A stretch of DNA of 64,000 nt from Diogma glabrata (GCA_963693315.1 OY856188.1:158968644-159032643); one strand, 5' to 3'; positions 47,916 through 60,032 are shown, counted from the stretch's first letter. The notes: generated by a model not told the origin, from the letters alone. Numbers and translations: made by a program.

Positions 47916-48328
47916 TTTTTTTTTATTTGTTTGTCCTGCCTGTAGTTGCAAGCAACTGTACGACAGTCTATATAGTAATAACATACTTTAGTAGAATACA
48001 TAAATTTATGAATTATTACTGTAGATTGTATAATTCAGTGGTTCTCAAAGCGTGTTCCGCGGAACACTGGTGTTCCGCGATGCACTTTCCACTGTTCCGC
48101 AAAAAAATCAAATGTACAATCAATTCAATTAAAAATTGTTTGAAAATAAAAATCAATTCAATGTAAAATTTACACGTTTCTCGGCTTTGTATGAATAAAA
48201 ATATCTTTCGGGTTAAAATTACTTCTTGAAAACATAAAATATTATTGCAGTTATTAAAATTCTCCTTTTACACATAAACAAATAAATGTATGAAGTTTTT
48301 GTTTCACACGATATGAACAAATGATTGG

Positions 48329-48652
48329 ATGACTTTAAATGAAGAAGAAGAATTGACGTCGCTTTCTTCAGATCGTGGATTTAAATTACAGTTCCATAAA
48401 AACACTCCTGAAAATTTTTGGATCTCTGTTAAAGATGAATACCCGAGTATAAGCAAAAAATCCTTGAACATATTATTGTTATTTTCCACGACATAACTTT
48501 GCGAAGCAGGATTTTCAGCTATGATCAATATAAAGACAAACAAACGTGAGAGACTAGGGAATTTAGAAGAAGAAATGCGTGTGGCGTTATCATTTATTCG
48601 CCCCGATATCGCTGAGATCTGTAAAGATCGTTAAGCTCATGGATCGCATTAA
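48329..48652 (+). pseudogene. hAT transposase C-terminal dimerisation region (ZBED5-like)
   Basis: The frame reads MTLNEEEELTSLSSDRGFKL, TPENFWISVKDEYPSISKKS, LNILLLFSTT, stop (48494-48496), LCEAGFSAMINIKTNKRERL, EEEMRVALSFIRPDIAEICK, stop. The order FW-sVK-EYP, LLPFsTTYLCE-GFS and RVALS-I-P-I is typical of the C-terminal dimerisation region in ZBED5/SCAND3-like hAT proteins. The DDE core is absent from this copy. Confidence 0.8.
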
Positions 48653-48783
48653 GTTTGAGATTTTTTTAAAAGTATGTATTGTAATTTTAATTGTGCTTTC
48701 AATAAATATATTTTTTGCATCAATCGATATCGGTACATATTTTATTTATATACATATTATTTTCTAAAAGTAGCACTTGGAAG

Positions 48784-49401
48784 CAGGGGGTTGCCAATCA
48801 CACACTGCGACACGATTCCGTTTCCTTTTTGCTTTATAATTACTACGTTTTCAAGCAGATCGAAAAAGAATTGAATCCTCATCCCGTTTTCAAACTGTAA
48901 AGTGTTTTCATGATTGGATTGAAAACGGGTTGAAAACTTAAAACTGTGTTGAAAAACTGTCAAAATTTCAAAAAGCGTTTAATTGTGTTTCATTAATTGT
49001 GTTCAATATTTTATTTTTTTATGCTTGATATTGTATTTTTCTTTTAAATAAAGTTAATGAAATAAACATTTTAAAAAACAATGTGAGATTAGTTGTTTTG
49101 TAATTAAAAACAAACATAAACATTTTACTGCGCATGACACGATCCAATTTTCCGTTTTCACGTATTTTCGAATATTTGGATACCGATACGATCCCAAAAA
49201 AAATCGAGATCGTATTTAAAAATAAATAGTATTCAAAACTGTAATTGTTGATGTTTTCATGGTGAATTCAATTCGAATTTGGTTTTCAAATCGTTTTGAA
49301 CTAAGCAAGAAAACGTAGTAAATAATGAAGCGTTTTGGCAAACATTGTTCGTTTTTTATTGCACTTTTGGTTTCAAAAATGTTAGCCACCCTCGCCCCCT
49401 G
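48784..49401. mobile_element. Possible nested MITE with CAGGGGG ends
   Basis: CAGGGGGTTGCCAA (48784) and, inverted, CAGGGGGCGAGGGTGGC (from 49401) bound a 618-bp segment with internal GAAAACGG/CCGTTTTC motifs. The flanks CTTGGAAG and TTGTAAAG are only partly alike, so any 8-bp duplication is eroded. Confidence 0.45.
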
Positions 49402-49721
49402 TTGTAAAGTGTATGCTGTATTGTAGATGTTCCACCTAAAAATATATCAGAGTTTAGTGTTCCCCGACTTCTAAAAGTTTGAGAACCAAGGGTATAATTC
49501 ATCAAATTAAACATTAATTAAAATTAAAATCAATTGTATTTTTATTAAATCCCATTGACACCAGAACTATCAAGCATCCACCATAAATGTTGAGGATTAT
49601 CAATTTGGAGGGAAAATCTTCATATACCCAGACAGCACATGTGAATTTAGTGATAAAATCCAACCTAACAAAACTTATTCTACTAATCGAATAATTTAAT
49701 CTAATAAACTCTAATAAACTC

Positions 49722-50260
49722 CATTATTTTTTATTTTTTTTTTTTTTTGGGAGTAGGGGTGGTTCAATACAATCTTACAATCTTATGATACCGGTAAGTT
49801 ATTCCTGGTGGTCGCGAATAAATGACTTCAAAAGTTTTTTAAATTTGTTTATCGGAGTAGTATTCTTAAGACTAGAGGGTAATTTATTAAATTCTATATT
49901 TAATGAGTTACCTACAAATGTTAAGCGACAACCAGCACTTCTAAAATTTAAAAAATGTATTTCCGAATATGTGAGAGATAATTTCAACTTTTATTAAACC
50001 TTTAACTATACAGAAAATAATTAAAAAATTTAGCATTTTTTGTTAATTGTTATGTTAATTAATTAATTATACCTCTATTTATATTGAATTTTTTGAATTA
50101 GTGTAAACATTGTTAAGTGTATTAAATTTATATTAGGTAATTGCCATGTAAATATTAAAATTATAATTGTAAGCTTAACGTTACAGGACAACTCATTTGA
50201 GTTATTGTAACTGAAAATTGTAATTGTTACATGAATCAATAAAGAAAAAAAAAACATTAT
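49722..50260. mobile_element. Two non-LTR retrotransposon tails fused head to head
   Basis: The left half (49893 back to 49799) encodes on the minus strand FNKLPSSLKNTTPINKFKKL and a stop, followed outward by a 3' UTR and poly(A) (T-run 49727-49748). The right half (49893-49997) encodes on the plus strand FNELPTNVKRQPALLKFKKC and a stop, then a 3' UTR and AATAAAG plus poly(A) (50245-50254). CATTAT flanks both outer sides (49722-49727, 50255-50260), like one target duplication around the pair. Both peptides look like ORF2 C-termini of non-LTR elements. Confidence 0.6.
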
Positions 50261-50689
50261 ACTAACCCTAATGCAAGCCACTAAAACGCTATATAATTAC
50301 AAATAAATCCCAAAAATATCCCAATTAAATAAATTTTCTTTTGTTTTAGGTAGATTAATATTTTTGTTTTTATTTTTTTTTACGCAAAAAGTTAAAAAAT
50401 TTGTTTTGAATGTTTGTTGTTGTTGTTTTGAAGATTTATTATTGTTTTGAATTAGGGAATAGTTTCTTTGGAATATATTGATTACATAATATTTACAATT
50501 GATAGATATTTGTAGATATTATATTTGAGGTGTAAAAGTTGTTTGATGTTGTTGGTGATTATAAATTATAGTATGGCAGTTATGATGTAGTTAGAACGTT
50601 AATCCACCAAAGGATTTAATTTGTTATTAAGGAGTTTTATTTAACCAAATTAAACAAAACTATTCGAAATTGCATTGTCAAAGTAGTTT
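50261..50689. other. AT-rich non-coding sequence
   Basis: Nothing recognised apart from T-runs. Confidence 0.35.
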
Positions 50690-50848
50690 CCGTTTATGTA
50701 TGTAGTTTGATAAATTTTTTGGATTATTCTGTTTCTAGTTAAAATTTTTATTTAAACTTATCTGACATATCCAATTCTATTTGTACACTAAGCTGTCTGG
50801 TCCCGAAATCTACTTATTTCTAGCGAATATACGTGCCGCTTGGACTTT
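50690..50848 (-). mobile_element. Helentron-like repeat, copy 3 (terminal fragment)
   Basis: The ~90 bp up to 50848 are a diverged reverse complement of the 5' terminus of the 60388 copy: AAAGTCCAAGCGGCACGTAT, CGCTAGAAATAAGTAGATTT. Further inside, similarity is lost. Confidence 0.6.
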
Positions 50849-50849
50849 G

Positions 50850-51890
50850 TTTAATTGGATTAATCTGCAGGATTAATCTCTTAACAATTTAATAATTAAT
50901 CTCCACAAAAACAAAAAACGACTTCTCCCGAACACCAATCAGTTTAAATCTTCAATAACTTCTAATCCCGGCTTATGATCTTATTTAAGCTTGGTATATA
51001 TAAGGTTTAGTACTGTTTCCAATATTTCTGCATATTTCTTCTTCCAATATTTCTGCATTCTCAGGTGTTTATCCCTACTGTAGACTACACTTACTAATCG
51101 ATTTTCATGAAACGTTGGTAAATGATTTCAAGTAACATGAGAAAGATTTTATGAGCTTTTAGAGTACATTGGATTAAGGGTTACGGGGGTCCACCATAGA
51201 ACCGGCAATTTTTTCACCATGTTTTTTATGTTTGTTGGGAGCATACAACATTCGTTCGTGAATGAATTTTCATGACACGTTGGAAAAAGATGCAAATATG
51301 TATGGCAAAGAGCTGATTAGTTTTTGAGTGATAGTGAACAAAGTGGTGTGGATCGTGTGTTGTCCAGTCAAATTATCAGTCCCCTGGCAAGTATTTTCGT
51401 AAAAAGTATTTTAATTACAGGTAATTTTGTAATTTTATACGTCGTGAATATGTATTGCCTTGGTATAGAATCCGTTTATTTTTTTTTTTAGACGTAATTT
51501 TGTCATTTTTAAGCGAAATACTGATAAATTATCAGTCCCCTGTTCTCAGTCCCCTGAAAGATTTAAAAGCAGGCAAACTTAGATAAATGTTTATTTCGTA
51601 TTTTGAGATAATATTGAGATAATTTTGAGTTAATTTAGGAGTAAGAAGGATAATTTTTAATTTTGGCTCTTGCATTTTTTTTTTTTTTTTGTTTTTTTTT
51701 TGTTTTTTTTTTTGTTTTTTTTTTTTCCACATTCAGAAAAGTTGAAAGAACGTCATCAACTTTAACGAAAACTAGTTGCCAGAACTTATACGCAAAAAAC
51801 ATGTCGTGTCGTAATTAGCTCAATTTTCTTCCTTCGTGTGTAGAACTACCCATTTATAAAAAATTTAAACGTTTGCCGAAAAAATAGTCT
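50850..51890. other. Non-coding sequence with homopolymer runs
   Basis: No gene recognised. Contains a repeated CAGTCCCCTG motif (51389, 51535 and 51549 regions), two AATTTTCATGA...CGTTGG stretches (51104 and 51268), and a T-run with G interruptions at 51676-51725. Confidence 0.35.
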
Positions 51891-51893
51891 ATG

Positions 51894-52006
51894 TATTTAA
51901 TTCGGAGCTAAAGTTACTTTTTGTGTATCGTCTATAATCTATACACTAATAATCTATAGACTCAACACAAAAAGTATCACTTTAGCTTCTAATTAAATAA
52001 TGTATT
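51894..52006. repeat. Inverted repeat, ~45-bp arms
   Basis: ATTTAATTCGGAGCTAAAGT and ACTTTTTGTGT on the left pair with ACACAAAAAGT and CTTTAGCTTCTAATTAAAT on the right, around TATAATCTATACACTAATAA. Probably a small MITE. Confidence 0.6.
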
Positions 52007-52096
52007 ATTATTAGAGAATTTAATTGGGAATTAAATTGAAATAAAAATAAAGCAAAAAATAAGAACATTTTATTAAACGAACAATAATTGTATATT

Positions 52097-52780
52097 GCTT
52101 CGGTCTGAAAAACCTAAGTATTATATTCTCGAGCGAAAAGTAAAATTCTTACCCCCACTTTTTTTTGGCAACTCTCGACGTTTTATGACCTACTGATTCT
52201 AAAAAAGCAACAAAAAAATGTATGTCTGTCTGCCGGCCGGCCGACCGTTTTCTAAATATAGGTTTACTCAATAGGAAGAGCCGAAAGGACGATGTGTTCG
52301 ATAACTGTACCGGAAGTGTGTCAAAAAAATCGTCAAGTGTGACAAAACAAGGAAATTTGCATATTTTTTGCTTTAAAAACGTTCATTTTAAGTGATTACG
52401 AATAGGAACATTGAATTTCGAGAAATCTTGATGATCGGAATTGGTATGTGAGGCAAAGAACTAGATTATTGCATCATAAGTTTGTCAAAAAAATGTTGTC
52501 AAGTGTGTCAAAAGAATGATTTTCATTTTTTTAACCAATTTTTTGGCAAAAAATGAAATTAATGACATGAAATTAAATCTCATGTTCGACAGAACATGGA
52601 AATTTTTGATTTTGTTATAATTACTTGGGTTTTGAAAAAACCTAAGTATTGCATTCATGAGCCAAAAGTGAAATTCTTACCCACTCTTTTTTGGCATTTC
52701 TCGACGTTTTAGGACCTACTGATTCTAAAACACCAACAACAAAAATGTATGTCTGCCGTCACAGCCGACAAAATCTAGAA
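52097..52780. repeat. Duplicated ~150-bp block with CCTAAGTATT start
   Basis: 52110-52230 and 52640-52765 share CCTAAGTATT, AAATTCTTACCC, CTCGACGTTTTA, GACCTACTGATTCTAAAA and ATGTATGTCTG. The first copy ends in a CTGCCGGCCGGCCGACCG microsatellite. The intervening CAAGTGTGTCAAAAGAATGA segment recurs at 55455-55475. Confidence 0.7.
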
Positions 52781-52969
52781 TTTTTGAATTTGTGAATTTT
52801 ATATTTATATATTTTTAGAATTTTGAAAAAGTTTCAATTATTGATTTTGTAATAATTTTTGGAATATTTTTAGAATTTTGAAAAAAGTTTGATTTTGTTT
52901 AAATTTTACAATATTTTTGGAATTTTGAAAGAAATATTTGAATTTGTGTTTTGTAATATTTTCTCGAAA

Positions 52970-53270
52970 CGCTAAATGGAGAGGTTTTGAATAGTATCAT
53001 CTTTTCACAAAATTACGTTAATTTATGATCTGTTATGATTTTCCGGCAACGTATTGATGTTTCGTGTTTGTTTTTTAATAAATTTCTAAACAGAGATAGA
53101 AAAATACATGTACTTTAACAAAGAGTTAAAAAGTTTGATATACATCGCTGCCCAAAACTAAAAACAATGTCCTCATAAAAGTTTCATGCTGAAAACTATA
53201 TCAAAATCCTTAACCAAAACCGAAGTTTTGATATCTCAGAGCTTGAGATTTCAGCCTTTCCATATTTTTT
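52970..53270. repeat. ~310-bp block, copy A
   Basis: Contains CGAAACGCTAAATGGAGAGG, ATCATCTTTTCAC, TAATAAATTTCTAAACAGAG, TACATCGCTGCCCAAAACTA and TTGATATCTCAGAGCTTGAG. It recurs at 54822-55145 and 56206-56518. Confidence 0.8.
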
Positions 53271-54821
53271 TAAATGTTTCTGGAATTTTGAAAAAAATTT
53301 GTATTTTTGATTTTGTAAGAATTTTCGGAATATTTTTAGAGTTTTGAAAAAGTTAAAATTTTTGATTTTATTATAATTTTTGGAATATTTCGGTAATTTT
53401 GAAGAAAGTTTGTATTTTTGATTTTGTTATAGATTTTGCGATATTTTTAGAATTTTGGAAAAAGTTTTTTGAATTTTTGATTTGGAAAAAGTTTCAATTT
53501 ATTTTGTAATATTTTTTGAGTTTTGAAAAAAACTTGTATTTTTGATTTTGTTATAATTTTAGAAAATTTTTTGGAATTTTAAAAAAAGTTTGTATAAATT
53601 AAAACCAAAAGATTTTGATATAATTTTTGCAATATTTTTAGGATTTTGGAAACAGTTTGAATTTTTGAGTTTGTGAATTAAGAGTTTTTGCAATATTTTT
53701 AGAATTTTGAAAAAAGTTTCAATTTTTGATTTTGTAAGAATTTTCGGAATATTTTTAGAGTTTTGAAAAAGTTTAAATTTTTGACTTTATTATATTTTTT
53801 GGAATTTTGAAGAAAGTTTGTATTTTTTTATTAATATTTTAATATTTTTAAATTTAAATAAATTAATATTTTTCAAATATTTTTGGAATTTTACAAGAAG
53901 TTTGTATTTTTGATTTTTTTATTATTTTTGCAATATTTTTAGAATTTTGAAAAAGTTTCAATTTTTGATTTTATTATAATTTTTGCAATATTTTTAGAAT
54001 TTTGGAAAAAGTTTGAATTTTTGAGTTTGTGAATTAAGAAATTTTGCAAAAATTTTAGAATTTTGAAAAAGTTTCAATTTATGATTTAAGTTAGGTTGTT
54101 TCAATTTATGAATTTTGAAAAAGTTTAAATGTTTGATTTTATTATAATTTTTGGAACTTTTAAAAAGTTTGTACTTTGATATTGTTATAATTTTTGGAAT
54201 ATTTTAAGAATTTTGAAAAAGATTCAATTTTTGATTTTATTATAATTTTTGCAATATTTTTAGAATTTTGGGAAAAGTTTGAATTTTTGAGTTTGTGAAT
54301 TAAGAAATTTTGCAATAGTTTTAGAATTTTGAAAAAATTTCAATTTGTTGTTTCAATTTATGAATTTTGAAAAAGTTTAAATATTTGATTTTATTATAAT
54401 TTTTGGAATTTTAAAAAGTTTGTACTTTGATATTGTTATAATTTTTGGAATATTTTAAGAATTTTGAAAAAAGTTTGAGTTTTTATATTATGAATTTTTG
54501 CAATAATTTTAAAATTTTGAAAAAATTAAAATTTTTGATTTTATTATAACTTTTGTGTTTTTGAAAAAAATTTGTATTTTTGATTTTGTTATAAGCTTTG
54601 CAATTTTTTAAGAATTTTGGAAAAAGTTTCCATTTTTGATTTTGTTATAATTTTTGCAATATTTTCAGAATTTTGAAAAAAGTTTCAATCTTTGATTTTG
54701 TAATAATTTTTGGAATGTTTTTAGAACTTTAAAAAAAGTTTAAATTTTTTGATTTTATTTTAATTTTTACAATATTTTTGGAATTTTGAAAGAAACATGA
54801 ATTTTTGATTTTGTAATATTT

Positions 54822-55145
54822 TCTTGAAACCCTAAATGGAGATGTTTCTGAGTAATGCTGGGTGATATGCTGGGTGTATCATCTTTTCACTAAGTTATAT
54901 TAATTTATGATCTGTTATGATTTTTCGGCAACGTATTAATATTTCGTGTTTGTTTTGTAATAAATTTCTAAACAGAGATAAAAAAAGACTTGTACTTTAA
55001 CAGAGTTTTATGTTTGATATACATCGCTGCCCAAAACTAAAAACAATGTCCTCGTAAAAGTTTTTTGCCGAAAACTATATCAAAATCCTTAACTCAGACC
55101 GAAGTCTTGATATCTCAGAGCTGTGAGATTTCAGCCCCTTCATAC
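54822..55145. repeat. ~310-bp block, copy B
   Basis: Same landmarks as copy A in the same order and orientation, with point differences (for example AAACCCTAAATGG and an extra GCTGGGTG). Confidence 0.8.
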
Positions 55146-56205
55146 TTTATCTGTAAATTTTTTCTCAAAAACGGCACTATAACTTTTTCTGAAAATTGGC
55201 ATACTGGCTTTCCGGTGTTGAAAAAACGATCTAGATAGGTCACGACGTTAGGAAAATTCGTTTAGGGCTTTAATTTTGGAAAAACATTTTTCATATGAAT
55301 GACGTAACAAATACAAATAAAAATTTTGCTGAAGTCTATGCTAAATATTTTGAAAAGCAAATTACAATTTAATTTGATTGTCAATAGTATAGAATAATTT
55401 GTCGATATAAATATGCAATCATTTAATGCATTAGATTTTGTCAAAAAAATATTGTCAAGTGTGTCAAAAGAATGATTTTCATTTTTTTATGGATAAAAAT
55501 AAAATTAATTATTTGTATGACATGAAATGTCATTGAATATGGAAATTTTTGATTTTGTTATAATTTTGGGAATTTTAAAAACGTTTGTATTTTTGATTTT
55601 GTTATAATTGCTGCAATATTTTTATGAATTTTGAAAAAAGTTTCAATTTTGGAATTTTTCATTATGATTTTTTGCAATATTTTTAGAATTTTGAAAAAAG
55701 TTACAATTTAGGACTTTGTAACAATTTTCGGAATATTTTTAGGATTATTAAAAACTTTAAATATTTTATATAATTTTTTGAATTTTGAAAAAAGTTTGTA
55801 TTTTTGGTTTTGTTATAATTTTTGGAATTCTGAAAAAAGTTTGTATTTTTGATTTTGATTTTATTTATAATTTTAGCAATATTTTTAGAATTTTGGAAAA
55901 AGCTTGAAATTTCGAATTATGAATTTTTGCAATATTCGTAGGATTTTGTAAGAATTTTCTTAATATATTTAGAATTTTGGAAAAGTTTAAATTTTTGATT
56001 TTGTTATACTTTTTGGAATTTCGAAAAAGTTGATATGTTTGATTTTGTTATAATTTTTGCAATATATTAAGAATTTTTGAATTTGTTATAGTTTTTGCAA
56101 TATTTTGAGAATTTTGAAAAAAATTTCAATCTTTGATTTTGTAATAATTTTTTTAACTATTTTTTTTGAAAGAAATTTGAATTTTTGATTTTGTTATATT
56201 ATCTC

Positions 56206-56518
56206 GAAACGCTAAATGGAGAGGTTTTTGAGTAGTTTGCTGAGTGTATCATCTTTTCAATAAATTATATTAATTTATGATCTATAAAGGGCAACGTATT
56301 GATGTTTCGTATTAGTTTTGTAATAAATTTCTAAACAGAGATAAAAAAATACTTACTTAGTACTTTTGTTAAAGTTTTATGTTTGATATACATCGCTGCC
56401 CAAAACTAAAAACAATGTCCTAATAAAAGTTTTTTGTCGAAAACTATATCAAAATCCATAACCCAGACCGAATTCTTTATATCTCAGAGCCTTGAGATTT
56501 CAGCCCCTCCATATTTTG
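56206..56518. repeat. ~310-bp block, copy C
   Basis: Same landmarks as copies A and B. It has a small deletion of the CTGTTATGATTTTCCGG segment and ends just before the foldback transposon at 56550. Confidence 0.8.
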
Positions 56519-56549
56519 ACATTTAGTTTTTCAGCGGAAATTATTGTAC

Positions 56550-57672
56550 CGTCGCAAAAACAACCAAAAGGCTGTAAAAAAGCCGCGCCATGTTTTTCTT
56601 TAGCTTGAAACTATCATTTTAACTATAACAAATAAATTCTTGTATCTTATTCTTTACAAAAACTTCTCAAATCATAAAGCACTAATTATAAAATTTCTTA
56701 ATGGCATTTGGTTTTCTAAACATCTAGCTATATTATATAATTTAAGTAATACTCTAGAACTACATATCATAATTCTAAAATATATAATAAATATGCACAT
56801 TTATTAAAATTTATTTAAGCAGAGGAAATATAATTTATTTTTTTTTCTGTAAAAAACCGTTCACTTTCACTTACATATTTCTTGAACAAAAACCTTGGCG
56901 CGACCTTTTCTCAATTAATTTAATAATGTCATTCCTAAGGTCTATTTTCAGACGACTGTGAAAAGCCGATGAATTCAACAGTGGACTTCTAATTATATTA
57001 ATTAAGTCAGTATCATATTTTCTACAATTTTCCTGAAGTATAGTAATCTATTTGAAATTCCCTTTATATTATTACGGTATGCTTAATTTTATATAAGACA
57101 TGATTTGCTGTAAGAATATCTAGCAAATGGCAACTATAACAATATAACGACGACTACGAAATAACATTATCAATAAATTTCTTTTCGTACTGAATTTTAA
57201 CATTCTTTGATATTCATTTAAGATTGCTATTTAATCAATGGTTATTTCAATATAATGTTTATTATGAGTCAACCATAGTCACTATGCGGTTGGCTTTATT
57301 GTCATATTAAGAAAAGGTCGCACCAAGGTTTTTGTTCAAGAAATATGTGAGTGAAAGTGAGCGGTTTTTTATAGAAAAAAAAAATAAATTATATTTCCTC
57401 TGCTTAAATAAATTTTAATAAATGTGCATATTTATTATATATTTTAGAATTATGATATGTAGTTCTAGAGTATTACTTAAATTATATAATATAGCTAGAT
57501 GTTTAGAAAACCAAATGCCATTAAGAAATTTTATAACTAGTGCTTTATGATTTGAGAAGTTTTTGTAAAGAATAAGATACAAGAATTTATTTGTTATAGT
57601 TAAAATGATAGTTTCAAGCTAAAGAAAAACATGGCGCGGCTTTTTTACAGCCTTTTGGTTGTTTTTGCGACG
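56550..57672. mobile_element. Foldback DNA transposon, 1123 bp with ~369-bp inverted arms
   Basis: The left arm, from CGTCGCAAAAACAACCAAAA to about 56918, is nearly identical to the complement of the right arm, about 57304 to 57672. The ~385-bp centre has no coding frame. High arm identity suggests a recent insertion or ongoing conversion. No target duplication was fixed. Confidence 0.85.
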
Positions 57673-59552
57673 ATTTGACTGTTTTTTGTAAAGTTATAAT
57701 ATAATATGGGAGAATCAAATTATTATTATCCATATAAAATGTTTTCTACAGAGAACTTTACTCTCGATTTTTTATCAATCTAGGACCTAGGTGGAATATT
57801 TTAAAAAATAAAAGTATCGTTTTTATGTAAACAGGTTTTAACTCATGACATGAACAACTCATGAAAAAGTAAAAGAAATATTCGAAAATAAGTCTAAAGC
57901 AATGCATTCGAAAATTAATAAAATTATTACATACAACGGAAACACACATATAAAAACTATAGTCTTTGACTAATAATTTTAAAAAATTAACATAACAATT
58001 TTATAAAAGTTCTTGAGGATAGCAAAAAAGCTTAAATCGATTGTTATTTACTCTAAATAAATAATAAACAAAACAACATTGTGCAAAAAAAGATGTGAAA
58101 TTAAGTGTTTCGCAATTAAACAATTTTTTTAAAAATTCTTGATTATGTTCAGCCAAGTACCATTGGTGTCTTCCATAAACTTTATAGTCTATGATTGACT
58201 GAAAGTTTTAAAAAATTTCAGTTTTTACGGTTATATATCACCTCAATCTCGAAATCGGCACATATTTGTCATTTTCGCCTTATCTTACCACATAAATATA
58301 CGTAAATACATATATTTTCATTTTCAGTGAGAAAGTCGTTGTGAATAATGGATAATAAACAATCAAGTCCTCACCTCAAGGGTTTTGTTCTATTTTTTCA
58401 AAGTACGGAACCCTTAAAATAATAATAAAATTTTCTCAAATTCTTTTCTTTGACTGAGCTCCAATTAGCTGCTAAATTGTACTAAACTGCTAAATCTAAA
58501 TTTAATTTCACAAAATTATCGAATTTTACTGTAAATTAATGTAACCAAGTTGTCAGATTTTGTTTAACGAACGAATTTCTTCACGATTATTTAGAAAGAA
58601 AATTTTAAATTAGTCAAATTAAATAGTTGGCTAAATTGATTTAGCACGTTTAGTACAATTTAGCATCAATTGGAACGCAGTCTATCTCATAAAGCTTAAA
58701 AACATAAAATTTTAAAGCCTACTAAATTATTTTTTAATCTCATCACTTCAAAATAACTACCAACGTTCTAAAATAAAATGAAATAAAAATTAAAATTTAT
58801 TATCGATATAACATTTGTTGGGTTCTCTCAGATAACAAATTTACATAATAGACCAAATACATGTTTTCACAACATCGTTTTCTTAACACATCAATAATAT
58901 GTCTTTTTACTGAAAGCATATTCTAAATATATTCTTTTTTCTAATACCTTTATAATTACCAACTTCCATTTAATATATTAATAAAACATTTGATGGGTTT
59001 TCTGGATACAAACATAACAAATATTTTTATCGAAAACAACTATATTATATGTTTGCAAACTAATCTGGGTTCGTGTTTAAGTTTTTTAACTGTTGTTAAA
59101 TATTACCAATATTGAGGGATAATAAATTTCAATTCGCATAATTTTGTGTTTTTCAATTCTGTACATTTGGTTGGTTTTTGAAAATTCGCCGAAATGATAC
59201 TAAATTACTACATTCATATCAATGCTACCAACGTGGTATAAAAATTTGTAAAAACATTTTAATTTTACTAAAAGTTTGGGAAAGCAAAATTTTGATTTTA
59301 TAAACTTTCAGAAAAAAGCATGAATGCTGACTTTTTTTTACTAATGAGAAACATATAGTTAAATAAGATATACTTTTATTGATAACTTTGAATACAGTTG
59401 TAGAAAAAATGCAAATTATTCGAAATGAAAATTTTAACCTTTAAAACCTATTCGGTGCACAGTATATATACTAGTAGTGTCTTTCAAAACATGGCGCGCA
59501 AGACACTACCGCTACCCGACACTACCGCTACCCACTAAAAATAATAACTTAT
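57673..59552. other. AT-rich non-coding sequence
   Basis: No gene or transposon recognised. A short duplicated CACTACCGCTACCC motif lies near 59500-59530, just before the next element. Confidence 0.35.
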
Positions 59553-59857
59553 GTTTTTTTAATAAAATAAAATGTGTTGTGTAGTAGGAATTACAATATG
59601 TGTCACAATAACACATAAAAACCTTTTAAGACCAAGGTCCCACAACAACATACGTTCAAAGGTGTTGATGGACGTAAATCTTTCTTTTTTTGTTTTTTAT
59701 ATTTTCTGTTAAGGAATGATAACTAAACAAAAAATCCTATCACTGACAAAATATGACATAGGTAAATATTTTATGATAGAATAGAGAAAACAAAAGTAAA
59801 TAGCAAATTTTTACAAAAATTTGCTAAAACAAAACAAAAATGTAGTTGCCAATAATT
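59553..59857 (-). mobile_element. Internally deleted derivative of the CR1/Jockey-like element
   Basis: The left part (59561 to about 59680) matches the 3' tail and last ORF2 bases at 22277-22405. The right part (about 59690-59857) matches the 5' UTR at about 25380-25560 (ACTAAACAAAAAATCCTATC, AAAATATGACATA, TTGCCAATAAT). The whole endonuclease-RT frame (~2.97 kb) is missing. Orientation is minus, with a T-run at 59553-59560. Confidence 0.75.
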
Positions 59858-59920
59858 GGTTGCAGCCGGTTGCATATGTGAAATAAAAATAAAAAATAAT
59901 TTGCCAAGTAATAAAAAAAA

Positions 59921-60032
59921 TAGCTATTTATGTACCAAGGGCGTTATGTAGGTTATTACGCCCGGAAAGCGACGTAATCTAGTTCGAGGGCTCTAGCCCG
60001 AGGGATGTATGTCGCTTGATGGGCGTAATGCC
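59921..60032. repeat. Hairpin cluster related to the 29490 foldback ends
   Basis: Starts TAGCTATTTATGTA like the 29.5-kb element, then GGGCGTTATG with TTACGCCC, AAGCGACGTA with TATGTCGCTT around CGAGGGCTCTAGCCCGAG, and GGGCGTAATGCCC. The layout of nested stems matches that element although the sequence differs. A possible partner end lies at 62047-62112. Confidence 0.6.

Larger units (their letters stand above)
48036..49491 (+). mobile_element. hAT fossil with 8-bp duplication GTATAATT
   Basis: The left end CAGTGGTTCTCAAA at 48036 and the right end TTTGAGAACCAAGG ending 49491 are inverted. GTATAATT flanks both sides (48028-48035, 49492-49499). The interior holds a decayed ZBED/hAT transposase C-terminus (48329-48652) and probably a nested MITE (48784-49401). 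Confidence 0.85.
52780..56180. repeat. T-rich degenerate tandem array, ~55-70-bp units
   Basis: Dozens of units built on TTTTTAGAATTTTGAAAAAA, GTTTGAATTTTTGATTTTG and TTATAATTTTTGGAAT. Unit lengths vary and copies are diverged. Larger blocks (52970-53270, 54822-55145, 56206-56518) punctuate the array. No coding potential. Confidence 0.85.

Noticed and set aside
50075..50281. 68-codon minus-strand frame with hydrophobic runs
   Set aside because: It is antisense to the 3' UTR of the right-hand retrotransposon tail and has no recognisable features.
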